A DNA stretch of 12,861 bases from DASUNQ01 sp036277075 (GTDB taxonomy: Bacteria > Acidobacteriota > Thermoanaerobaculia > Multivoradales > UBA5704). The translations under genes and the position numbers were made by a program. Shown here in pieces: positions 6,336 to 12,861 of this stretch; the stretch's first letter is position 1, and each line of letters starts with the position of its first letter. Location: contig DASUNQ010000244.1 of the NCBI GenBank assembly GCA_036277075.1, positions 1 through 12,861 on the forward strand, written 5' to 3'. The notes under the pieces were generated by a model. It made no database searches. It saw only the letters and a program-made list of their open reading frames with translations, and had not been told where the DNA came from.

Positions 6336-9300
6336 TCAGAACGCGCCGGTGTCCGCGACGCTGGCGAGGCGCCCCTGCGGGTTCTCGTAGGTCTTGCTCT
6401 CGCCGGTCTGCGTATCGGTCACCGTCAGCGTGTACGCGACGTCCGAGAGCGCGCCGTAGAAGACCCAGAACTTGCCATTGAGCGGCCGCCCATCGAGCAC
6501 CTTGAGGACGATCTCGACGTTCGCCGCGCCGAAGAACCAGAAGTAGCCGGTGTCGCCGGTGAGCGGCACGGCGGTGCCCACGCCCTCCTTCCCCTGCGCC
6601 CGCCAGCGCGCCTCGACGGCGAAGCGCCCGCCGTTGAGGCAGAGCCGCGTGGGGCCCGGAACGCAGGGAGCGGTCGCCGCGGCGGAGCGCCGGCGCGCAG
6701 CGACGATCGCGGAGACGGGCTCCGCCTCCGGCCCGAACGTCAGCGACGAGGGCGTCGCGCCGAGCGGCCCGAAGGCGCGGGTGTCGGCGACGCTCCCCAG
6801 CCGGCTTGCCGGATTGACGTAGCGGCGCGCCGCTCCCGTCTGCGTGTCGGTCACCGTCAGCGTGTACTCGACGCTCGACAGCGCGCCGTAGAAGACCCAG
6901 GTGTGGCCGTTGACCCCCTCGGCGGCGAGCACCTTGACGATCACCTCTACGTTGGCGGCGTCGAAGAACCAGAAGTAGCCGGTGTCCGCGGTCAGCGCCA
7001 CCGCCCGCCCGACGCCGCTGTTGCCGGCGAAGTCGCGCCAGTGGGCCTCGACCTTGTAGCGACCGCCGGCGAGGCAGAGGCTCGTGGCCGACGCCTGGCA
7101 GCCGGGCCCCTCGCCCAGCGGGTAGCTCCACAGCTCGCGTCCCCAGACGCCGTCGTCGGCGGCGAAGAAGAGCCGGCCGCCGGAGGCGGTCAGCTCGCCG
7201 GGCTGCGACGAGAGCCCTCCGGGCGCCAGGTCCTGCACCATCCGCGTCCCGGCCGCCGTACCGTCGCTCTCCCAGAGCTCGAAGCCGTGGCCGCCGTCGG
7301 TGGCGGCGAAGAAGACCCGTCCGCCGGCGGCGGCCAGGCCGGAGATCCCGGAGCCCCGCTCGCCCGGCGCGACGTTCCGGACCAGCACCGTCCCGGCGGC
7401 GGTGCCGTCGGTGACCCAGAGTTCGCTGCCGTGCACGCCGTCGTCGGCCACGAAGAAGAGCCGCGGACCGGCCACCGCGAGCTGCGGCACCTGCCCGAAC
7501 GGGAGGGTCGGCGCCACCTCAGCGACCAGGACCGTCCCCGCCGCCGTGCCGTCGGAGCGCCAGAGGCCGCGCCCGCCGCGGAAGTCGCCCAGATTGGCGA
7601 AGAAGTAAAGCGCGCCGCCGAACGGCACGAGCCCCTTCGCGTCCTCCGCCCGCGCCGCGGGGGTGTGGGGCACGACGAGGGCGGTGCCGGCCGCGGTGCC
7701 GTCCGTCCGCCACAGCTCGGCGCCAGCGTTCGAATCGGTACCGGCCAGGAAGTAGACGTGCCCTCCGAGCCGGGTGAAGTGGGGGGAGTCGTCGATCGCG
7801 AGGCGTTCGAATGCGGTCAGCCGCCTCGTGCCGACCGCCGTGCCGTCGCTACGCCAGACCTGCCGCCCATGAGAGAGCCGCTCCAGCGCCACGAAGTAGA
7901 GCTCCCCGCCCAGGCTGGCGAGGTGCGACACCTCCTCGACGCCGGTGGGCAGGTCGAAGAGCTTGCCGGTGCCGGCGGCGGTGCCGTCGCTGCTCCAGAA
8001 GGAGGAGGAGCCTTCAGCCGCCGAGACGGCGAACAGCAGCTTCCCTTGATGGACGACGAGCTCGGAGGCGAGCTCCGTCGTGAACGCGGTGAGCGGCGCC
8101 GGGCTGCCGCCGCCGGCGATCCGCCAGAGCTGGGGGAGGAAGGAATCGGTCGAGGAAGCAAGCGCGAAGGCGCGGTCGCCGAGCACCGCGACCTCGGGCG
8201 GCGGGCGGTCGAGGCTGGAGTTCTCCGACGGGCCGGACAGGGGTCTCGTGCCCGCCGCCGTGCCGTCGCTGGTCCAGAAGGCAGACAGCTCGCCGTCCGA
8301 GGCCCAGAACAGGACGCCGTTGCCGAACGGGGTGATGCCCTCCGGATCGGAGGAGGGCTCGCCGAGACCGAAGGTGGAGACGACCTCGGTCCCGGACGGC
8401 GTGTCATCGGTCTTCCAGAGCTGCGTCCCGTGCTCGCGGTCCTGAGCGCCGAAGTAGGTCCTGCCTCCGGCGGCGACGGCCTCGAGCCGGGGCGCGTCCC
8501 CGAGAGGGTGCGGTGCGAGAGAGAGGAGACTTCGTGTGCCCCCCGGCGTACCGTCGCTGGTCCAGAGCTGCATGCCGTCCGGCGGCTCGAAAGAGATGAA
8601 GTAGAGCCGTCCGCCGGCGAGCGCGATCGTTTCCGCGGACGGGGCGCAATCGCCTTGGCAGAGGTCGCGCACCTTGCGAGTGCCGGCGCCGGTGGCGTCG
8701 CTGCTCCAGAGCGCCGTCGTGCCCGAGGCGACGTCGCGGCCGAAGAGGAGGACCCTACCGCCGACCCGGAGGAGAGGCGTGCGCTGCACGACGAAGGGGC
8801 AGCCGCCGGGGCAACCGGCCAGCGGTTGGGTGCTGGCCAGAGTACCGCCGGTCGTCCAGAGCGTGTGCCGCACCTGGTCGGTCGTGGCCAGGAAGAGGAG
8901 CCGGTCGCCGATCGGCTCCAGGCTCGTCTGGTCGGAGTAGAAATCGAACGGCGTGAAGTCGGTGACGCGCCTCGTCCCCTGCAGCGTACCGTCGCTCCGC
9001 CAGAGCACGTTGCCAGCGCCGCCGTTGGCCTGGAAGTAGACGGCGCTCCCCGCCGGTTCGAGGAAGGAGGGCCAAAAGGGCTCGGCCGCGGCGAAGTCCG
9101 TGACGCGCCGCGTGCCGGCCGGCGTGCCGTCGCTCACCCAGAGCTCCTGCCCCTGGCCCGCGTCGGCGATGAAGAAGAGGCGCGAGCCGGCGACGGTCAA
9201 CCGGCTCGGCTGCCGGAAGCCGTTGAAGATGCCGAGGCGCACCAGGCCCGCCGCCGTGCCGTCCGTCTTCCAGACCGCGCGGCCCTCGGGCGACGGCCCT

Positions 9301-9893
9301 TCGAAGTAGAGGGTGTCGCTAAACGCCGTGAGCTCGCTGGGAGGCGCGTGAAACCCCTGTTCGTAGTGATCGGTCAGCGCCTTCGTCCCGGCGACCGTGC
9401 CGTCGCTCGTCCAGATCTCGCAGTCCAGCTCGGGACAGCCGACGAAGAAGAGCGCGCGCGAGGTCACCGCGTGCTCGACGAAGGGCAGGTGGAGCCGCAG
9501 GTCGTCGGCGAGCGGGTAGGTGCCGGCGCGCGTCCCGTCCGAGCGCCAGAGCCGCTCGGACTCGACGTCGCGGGCGAAGAAGAAGGCTACCCGCCCGACC
9601 GAGCCGAGCATCTGGATGGTCGGCGAGGGGGGTCCCGGGAAGATGTCCACCAGCAGCTCGGTCCCTTCCGGCGTGCCGTCGCTCGCCCAGACCTCCTGGC
9701 CGGAGCTCGGCTCGCTTCCAACGAAGAGCACCTTGTCGCCAGCGGCGACGAGCTGTTGCGCCCCCTTCCCCATCGGCAAGCTCTGCGGCCGCGCGTTGAT
9801 GTCTCGCGCCAGCGAGGCCGAGGCGGCGAGCCCCGGCATGGCGGCGAGTGCGCCGGCCAGCGGCAAGACGACGAATCGCAGAACGGAGCACAT
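6336..9893 (-). CDS. large exported ELWxxDGTxxGT-repeat protein with two copies of a C-terminal domain
   Basis: An 1185-residue protein with an N-terminal signal (MCSVLRFVVLPLAGALAAMP, then GLAASA). From about residue 40 to 925 it carries some 19 tandem units of roughly 45-50 residues, most with the ELWxSDGTxAGT signature (EVWASDGTPEGT, ELWVSDGTPAGT, ELWESDGTAAGT). This repeat family is expected to form beta-propeller-like blades on exported proteins. No enzyme motif is visible, so a surface, binding or structural role is likely but unproven. Some units are degenerate (TLWTTGGTLAST, ALWSSDATGAGT, QLWKTDDTPSGT, QLWRIAGGGSPA). Two copies of another domain follow at residues 932-1041 and 1077-1185. 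ATG 9893 is chosen because it directly precedes the signal. There is no Shine-Dalgarno, but a TAGAAT lies 10 nt upstream. It is divergent from the dipeptidase gene and convergent with the RidA-type gene. Confidence 0.9.
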   Translation of the reverse strand: MCSVLRFVVLPLAGALAAMPGLAASASLARDINARPQSLPMGKGAQQLVAAGDKVLFVGSEPSSGQEVWASDGTPEGTELLVDIFPGPPSPTIQMLGSVGRVAFFFARDVESERLWRSDGTRAGTYPLADDLRLHLPFVEHAVTSRALFFVGCPELDCEIWTSDGTVAGTKALTDHYEQGFHAPPSELTAFSDTLYFEGPSPEGRAVWKTDGTAAGLVRLGIFNGFRQPSRLTVAGSRLFFIADAGQGQELWVSDGTPAGTRRVTDFAAAEPFWPSFLEPAGSAVYFQANGGAGNVLWRSDGTLQGTRRVTDFTPFDFYSDQTSLEPIGDRLLFLATTDQVRHTLWTTGGTLASTQPLAGCPGGCPFVVQRTPLLRVGGRVLLFGRDVASGTTALWSSDATGAGTRKVRDLCQGDCAPSAETIALAGGRLYFISFEPPDGMQLWTSDGTPGGTRSLLSLAPHPLGDAPRLEAVAAGGRTYFGAQDREHGTQLWKTDDTPSGTEVVSTFGLGEPSSDPEGITPFGNGVLFWASDGELSAFWTSDGTAAGTRPLSGPSENSSLDRPPPEVAVLGDRAFALASSTDSFLPQLWRIAGGGSPAPLTAFTTELASELVVHQGKLLFAVSAAEGSSSFWSSDGTAAGTGKLFDLPTGVEEVSHLASLGGELYFVALERLSHGRQVWRSDGTAVGTRRLTAFERLAIDDSPHFTRLGGHVYFLAGTDSNAGAELWRTDGTAAGTALVVPHTPAARAEDAKGLVPFGGALYFFANLGDFRGGRGLWRSDGTAAGTVLVAEVAPTLPFGQVPQLAVAGPRLFFVADDGVHGSELWVTDGTAAGTVLVRNVAPGERGSGISGLAAAGGRVFFAATDGGHGFELWESDGTAAGTRMVQDLAPGGLSSQPGELTASGGRLFFAADDGVWGRELWSYPLGEGPGCQASATSLCLAGGRYKVEAHWRDFAGNSGVGRAVALTADTGYFWFFDAANVEVIVKVLAAEGVNGHTWVFYGALSSVEYTLTVTDTQTGAARRYVNPASRLGSVADTRAFGPLGATPSSLTFGPEAEPVSAIVAARRRSAAATAPCVPGPTRLCLNGGRFAVEARWRAQGKEGVGTAVPLTGDTGYFWFFGAANVEIVLKVLDGRPLNGKFWVFYGALSDVAYTLTVTDTQTGESKTYENPQGRLASVADTGAF
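6339..7100 (-). repeat. tandem duplication of a C-terminal domain in the ELW-repeat gene
   Basis: The segments 6771-7100 and 6339-6665 encode two related domains of about 110 residues separated by a 35-residue linker. Both share LCL-x-GGR near the start, then DTGYFWFF, NVE, KVL, WVFYGALS, YTLTVTDTQTG, NP, SVADT and AF at the end. Similarity is also high at DNA level around the TVTDTQTG and FYGALS codons, arguing for intragenic duplication. A Cys pair (positions 1 and 9) opens each copy. I know this domain only as a recurrent tail of exported proteins, with no assigned function. Confidence 0.85.
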
Positions 9894-9903
9894 CGGCTTG
9901 CAA

Positions 9904-9909
9904 ATTCTA
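9904..9909 (-). promoter_or_regulatory. candidate -10 element for the ELW-repeat gene (TAGAAT)
   Basis: The minus strand reads TAGAAT in a short AT-rich island, ending 10 nt before ATG 9893. A transcript starting at the usual distance would have a leader of only a few nucleotides, in keeping with the missing Shine-Dalgarno. No good -35 is visible. Confidence 0.4.
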
Positions 9910-9942
9910 TCAAACGCTGGCGGTGCGGCGGAGCGCCGGGGC

Positions 9943-9948
9943 TAGAAT
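9943..9948 (+). promoter_or_regulatory. candidate -10 element for the dipeptidase gene (TAGAAT)
   Basis: TAGAAT in the context GGGGCTAGAATGCG ends 32 nt before ATG 9981. It forms a divergent promoter pair with the TAGAAT at 9904-9909 on the other strand, within an 87-bp intergenic region. No -35 hexamer is apparent. Confidence 0.4.
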
Positions 9949-9967
9949 GCGCTGGCGCCGGCGGCGC

Positions 9968-9975
9968 GGAGGAGG
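9968..9975 (+). promoter_or_regulatory. ribosome-binding site (GGAGGAGG) of the dipeptidase gene
   Basis: GGAGGAGG lies 5 nt before ATG 9981, directly ahead of a good signal peptide. It sets the start within a much longer open frame that runs antisense through the neighbouring gene. Confidence 0.75.
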
Positions 9976-9980
9976 TCGGG

Positions 9981-11306
9981 ATGTCGAAGATCGGAGGTCT
10001 GACGGGGGCGGTCGTCGTCCTGGCGCTGTCGTCCGCGGCGGCGGCGCAGGACGGCGGCGCCGCGGAGTGGCAGCCGCCACCCCCCGCGCTCGTCGAGCGG
10101 GCGCGGGCGCTGCTCGAGGAGGTGCCGCTGGTCGACGGGCACAACGACCTGCCGTGGGAGCTGCGCGCGCGCTTCCGCAACCACCTCGCGGCGATCGATC
10201 TCGCCAAGGACCAGAGCGGGCTCGAGAAGCCCCTCCACACCGACCTCGGGCGGCTCGAGCGCGGCGGCGTCGGGGCGCAGTTCTGGTCGGTCTACGTGCC
10301 GGCCGACATCCCGAACCCCACCGTCGCCGTCCTCGAGCAGATCGACGTCGTCCACCGCCTCGCCGCGCGCTACCCGCAGGCGCTGGAGGTCGCCACGACG
10401 GCGGCCGACGTCGAGCGCATCCACCGGGCCGGCAAGGTCGCCTCGCTCATCGGCGTCGAGGGGGGTCACGCCATCTCCGACTCGCTCGCGGTGCTGCGGC
10501 AGCTCTACGCCGCCGGGGCGCGCTACATGACGATCACCCACTCGAAGAACACCGCCTGGGCGGACTCCGCGACCGACGCGCCGAAGGTCGGGGGCCTCTC
10601 GCCCTTCGGCGTCGAGGTGGTGCGCGAGATGAACCGGCTCGGCATGCTGGTCGACCTCTCGCACGTCTCGGCCGAGGCGATGCACGCCGCGCTCGACGCC
10701 GCGCAGGCGCCGGTCGTCTTCTCGCACTCCTCGGCGCGCGCCCTCGACGCCCACCCGCGCAACGTGCCCGACGACGTCCTCCGCCGCATGCCCCGCAACG
10801 GCGGCCTGGTGATGGTGACCTTCGTGCCGGGCTTCATCTCGGAAGCGGTGCGCGCCTGGTGGGCGGACGAGGACGCGGCCGAGGCGCGCCTCAAGGCGCT
10901 CCACCCCGGCGACCCCGAGGCGGCGGCGGCGGCGCTGGCGGCCTGGCGCAAGGAGCACCCCGAGCCGAGCGCCACCCTCGCGCAGGTGGCCGACCACGTC
11001 GAGCACGTGCGGCGGGTCGCGGGCGTCGAGCACGTGGGGATCGGCTCGGACTTCGACGGCATCACGACCGTGCCGCGCGGGCTCGAGGACGTGGCCGACT
11101 ACCCGCTGCTGCTGGCCGAGCTGCTGCGCCGCGGCTGGAGCGAGGGGGACGTCAAGAAGCTGGCCGGCGAGAACGCGCTGCGGGTGCTGCGCGAGGCGGA
11201 GCGGACCGCGGCGCGGCTGCAGCAGGAACGGCCGGCGTCGGACGCGCTGATCGACGAGCTGGACCGGCCGACGGCGAAATCGCCGGAGGCGGTTCGGAGC
11301 AACTAG
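9981..11306 (+). CDS. secreted membrane dipeptidase-like protein (peptidase family M19)
   Basis: A zinc-dependent dipeptidase of the renal dipeptidase family, 441 residues, probably acting in the periplasm on dipeptides. The signal peptide (MSKIGGLTGAVVVLALSSAA, then AAQ) suggests cleavage after Ala. The binuclear-metal ligands of the family are all present: H54-x-D56 in DGHNDLPW, E160 in GVEGGH, H228 in VDLSHVS, H249 in FSHSSAR, and D357 in GSDFDG. The spacing of the last two His (21 residues) equals that of human dipeptidase. A longer insertion with an Ala-rich helix precedes D357. The C-terminal tail is charged, with no obvious anchor. Its TAG stop shares the palindrome CTAG with the stop of the convergent subtilase gene. 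Its upstream neighbour, the ELW-repeat gene, is divergent. The exact substrate is unknown; family members also cleave dehydrodipeptides and D-residue dipeptides. Confidence 0.93.
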   Translation: MSKIGGLTGAVVVLALSSAAAAQDGGAAEWQPPPPALVERARALLEEVPLVDGHNDLPWELRARFRNHLAAIDLAKDQSGLEKPLHTDLGRLERGGVGAQFWSVYVPADIPNPTVAVLEQIDVVHRLAARYPQALEVATTAADVERIHRAGKVASLIGVEGGHAISDSLAVLRQLYAAGARYMTITHSKNTAWADSATDAPKVGGLSPFGVEVVREMNRLGMLVDLSHVSAEAMHAALDAAQAPVVFSHSSARALDAHPRNVPDDVLRRMPRNGGLVMVTFVPGFISEAVRAWWADEDAAEARLKALHPGDPEAAAAALAAWRKEHPEPSATLAQVADHVEHVRRVAGVEHVGIGSDFDGITTVPRGLEDVADYPLLLAELLRRGWSEGDVKKLAGENALRVLREAERTAARLQQERPASDALIDELDRPTAKSPEAVRSN

Positions 11307-12535
11307 CTACAGGCCGCCGCGCCCTCCGTCACCTTCGCCAGGGCGGCGCAGGCGTCGATCAGGCCGGCGGACGCGCCGCCGCCGTTGACCTGGCGCGACG
11401 TGCCCTGGAACAGCCGCTCGACCTCGGCCGGCGTCAGCTTGGGCCGCTTCTCGAGCAGCAGCGCCACGACCCCGCTGACGTGCGCGGCGGCCAGCGAGCT
11501 GCCGGTGAAGAAGTCGTAGGCGTTGCGCGGCGCGGTCGTCAGGATGTCCACCCCGGGTGCCGCCAGCGGCGGCCGCGGGCGCGCCGCGGGGCCGCCGCGC
11601 AGCGCCCCCTCGGGGTCGGTCGCGACGATGCCCAGGACCCCTTCGAGCGAGGCCGGGAACCCCCGACCCTGGCCGTCGCCGTGCGCGGCGACCACGGTCA
11701 CGCCGTTCTTCACCGCGCGGCCGATGAGGCGGGTGAGCAGCGGGTCGACGGGTCCGGCGAGGCTGAAGTTGAGGACCTGCGCCTGGTTCAAGATCGCGAA
11801 GTCGACCGCCTTGGCGAGCGTGTAGCTGTTGCAGACCCCGCGGCGGGAGCCGGGGGGCTGCTCCCAGCAGGCCTTGAGCGCCAGCACTTCGGCTTCCGGC
11901 GCCACGCCGACGATCCCCACCTCGTTGTTGGCGCGCGCGGCGATCACGCCGGCGACCGCCGTGCCGTGGGCCTCGGAGGTGAAGGACTGCTCGCCGCGGT
12001 CGACGAAGTTGCCGACCCGCACGATCCGCCCGCGCAGGTCCGGGTGGTCGACGTCGACGCCGGTGTCCACCACCGCCACCCGCACGCCTTTGCCGGTTGC
12101 CATCCGGTGCGCCTGCTCGAGCTTGAGCGCCTGCGGGCCGTACTGGAGGTGCGCGTAGGGGTCGTTGTAGGCGGCCATGGTCTCGAACTCGTGGATCGGC
12201 TGGACGATCCCGACCTGCGGGTGGGCGCCGATGCGCTCGACCAGCTCCTCGACGGTGCGGCCGCGCGGCACGTCGAAGACCAGACAATGCTCGCCGCCGA
12301 GCGACGCGATGGACCAGGCGGCGACGGGCCGCAGGGCGTGCTGCTCCTGGAGCGAGCGGACGATCTCCGCCCAGATCGGCGGCGGCGCGGGGGACAGCGT
12401 GACCATCACCTGCCGGCCGCTGAACTGGCGGTCGTCGGCGGAGACCTGCGGCCCGGCGGCGGGGGAAGGGGCGCCCGCCCCGGTGCACCCTCCGGCGAGG
12501 AGGAGGATGGCGAGGACCGGGGCGGGCGCCGACAC
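11303..12535 (-). CDS. lipoprotein-type subtilisin-family (S8) serine protease with N-terminal prodomain
   Basis: A 410-residue S8 peptidase. The N-terminus (MSAPAPVLAILLLAGGCTGA) is a probable lipoprotein signal with Cys17, though AGGC is an imperfect lipobox. Residues about 40-118 form an I9/fervidolysin-like propeptide (QVMVTLSP ... HPQVGIVQP). The catalytic triad is visible: D157 in VAVVDTGVDVDHPDL, H190 in EAHGTAVAGVIAA, and S347 in GSSLAAAHVSG. Two positions depart from the usual pattern. The oxyanion-hole Asn of AAGN is Asp287 (VVAAHGDG), and the Pro in GTSMAxPH is Ala. There are extra cysteines (84, 223, 235, 396, 409) that may pair. GTG at 12535 is chosen because the signal begins there; the upstream partial gene on the same strand ends 11 bp before it, so the two are probably cotranscribed. 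No clear Shine-Dalgarno is seen. The stop codon overlaps the dipeptidase stop. Confidence 0.92.
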   Translation of the reverse strand: MSAPAPVLAILLLAGGCTGAGAPSPAAGPQVSADDRQFSGRQVMVTLSPAPPPIWAEIVRSLQEQHALRPVAAWSIASLGGEHCLVFDVPRGRTVEELVERIGAHPQVGIVQPIHEFETMAAYNDPYAHLQYGPQALKLEQAHRMATGKGVRVAVVDTGVDVDHPDLRGRIVRVGNFVDRGEQSFTSEAHGTAVAGVIAARANNEVGIVGVAPEAEVLALKACWEQPPGSRRGVCNSYTLAKAVDFAILNQAQVLNFSLAGPVDPLLTRLIGRAVKNGVTVVAAHGDGQGRGFPASLEGVLGIVATDPEGALRGGPAARPRPPLAAPGVDILTTAPRNAYDFFTGSSLAAAHVSGVVALLLEKRPKLTPAEVERLFQGTSRQVNGGGASAGLIDACAALAKVTEGAAACS

Positions 12536-12546
12536 GAAGCCGAATC

Positions 12547-12861
12547 TCAGGGGTGCGGCCCCCCGCCGGCCGCCGGCCCGGCGAAGCGGACCTCCGGCTG
12601 GGCGCGCAGATGGGCCACGACGACTTCGAGCGGGTCGGCCGCGGGGCCCGTGGGCAGGGCGACGGTGTAGACGCCGAGCGGCGAGGGGCCGTCGACGATG
12701 CGGCCGCCGACGCGCTGGAGGACGGCGCGGAGGGCGCGCTCGGAGGTCTCCTCGGCGAAGAGGACGCGCAGGCGCGCCGCGCCCGGCGCCGGCGCGGCCG
12801 CCGCGAGGGTGCGGAACTCCGCCGCGGGCGCCGCGGGGGCGCTCTCGCCCGCGGCGCTCCA
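12547..12861 (-). CDS. partial gene: C-terminus resembling a subtilase-propeptide-like or anti-sigma C-terminal domain
   Basis: An open frame enters at the right edge and ends in TGA at 12549-12547, giving 104 residues of C-terminus. It opens with an Ala/Pro-rich stretch (WSAAGESAPAAPAAEF), followed by a compact alpha/beta unit: LRVLFAEETSERALRAVLQ, then VGGRIVDGPSPLGVYTVALP, then VVVAHLRAQPEVRFAGPA. That pattern resembles fervidolysin-type subtilase propeptides, and also C-terminal domains that I associate with membrane anti-sigma factors (zinc-finger plus transmembrane proteins). The N-terminal part that would decide is outside the window. The gene lies 11 bp upstream of the subtilase gene in the same direction, so they likely form an operon. 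The anti-sigma identity is a guess; the existence of a coding region is well supported by third-position GC bias and the clean stop. Confidence 0.6.
   Translation of the reverse strand, partial: WSAAGESAPAAPAAEFRTLAAAAPAPGAARLRVLFAEETSERALRAVLQRVGGRIVDGPSPLGVYTVALPTGPAADPLEVVVAHLRAQPEVRFAGPAAGGGPHP

Noticed and set aside
6903..9980. A very long plus-strand open frame antisense to the ELW-repeat gene, joined in frame to the dipeptidase
   Set aside because: Its translation is low-complexity and follows the repeat pattern of the minus-strand gene, and the dipeptidase has its own SD, ATG and signal peptide at 9981. High GC content leaves antisense frames open by chance.
9848..12670. A 940-codon plus-strand frame over the dipeptidase and subtilase
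   Set aside because: Low-complexity Arg/Gly/Ala translation in the wrong frame for the dipeptidase and antisense to the subtilase; both of those have intact catalytic motifs.

Overview
This is a very GC-rich window (clearly above 70 % by eye) from a bacterium with abundant exported proteins. The long exported ELWxxDGTxxGT-repeat protein carries a duplicated C-terminal domain of a kind I associate with Acidobacteriota, probably Thermoanaerobaculia-like. The lipoprotein subtilase paired with a proline/alanine-rich membrane-type protein fits too. The taxon is an inference from protein style only. There are no tRNA, rRNA, IS or CRISPR signatures, and no gene-free stretch longer than about 300 bases.

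Layout, left to right. (1) A perfect 20-bp palindrome and a short promoter region lead into methionyl-tRNA synthetase (metG, +). It is followed closely by a TatD-family metal hydrolase (+). (2) On the minus strand are a small probable membrane or exported protein with a strong Shine-Dalgarno, and a full-length Ada methylation-repair regulator whose functional cysteines fall at exactly the E. coli numbers. (3) Divergent from ada is a plus-strand pair. The first gene is a class V PLP-dependent aminotransferase-fold enzyme with a twin-arginine-like signal. The second is a RidA-family imine/enamine deaminase behind a hydrophobic lipoprotein-type segment. Where they join sits a 210-bp array of ten 21-bp direct repeats, which reads as a V-D-P-G-x-D-R heptad in the RidA frame. 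(4) A 1185-codon minus-strand gene encodes an exported beta-propeller-like ELWxxDGTxxGT protein ending in two copies of one unnamed domain. (5) Divergent from it is a secreted M19 (renal-type) dipeptidase (+). It meets tail-to-tail, sharing one CTAG as both stop codons, a lipoprotein subtilisin-family protease (-) that has Asp at the oxyanion-hole position. (6) The right edge cuts a minus-strand gene 11 bp upstream of the protease. Its C-terminus resembles a subtilase propeptide-like or anti-sigma C-terminal domain.

How the genes may work together. metG and tatD form a housekeeping pair. The most interesting unit is the exported PLP enzyme plus membrane-tethered RidA pair: RidA proteins destroy reactive enamines and imines released by PLP enzymes, and here both partners appear to be sent out of the cytoplasm. 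The edge gene and the subtilase look like a second two-gene unit, possibly a protease with a regulator carrying a propeptide-like domain. All three convergent pairs are separated by at most 20 bp or overlap, with no visible intrinsic terminator. Genes with a good Shine-Dalgarno have a TAGAAT-like -10 hexamer about 23-33 nt before the start codon. Genes without one have the hexamer only 10-14 nt before the start, suggesting very short leaders.
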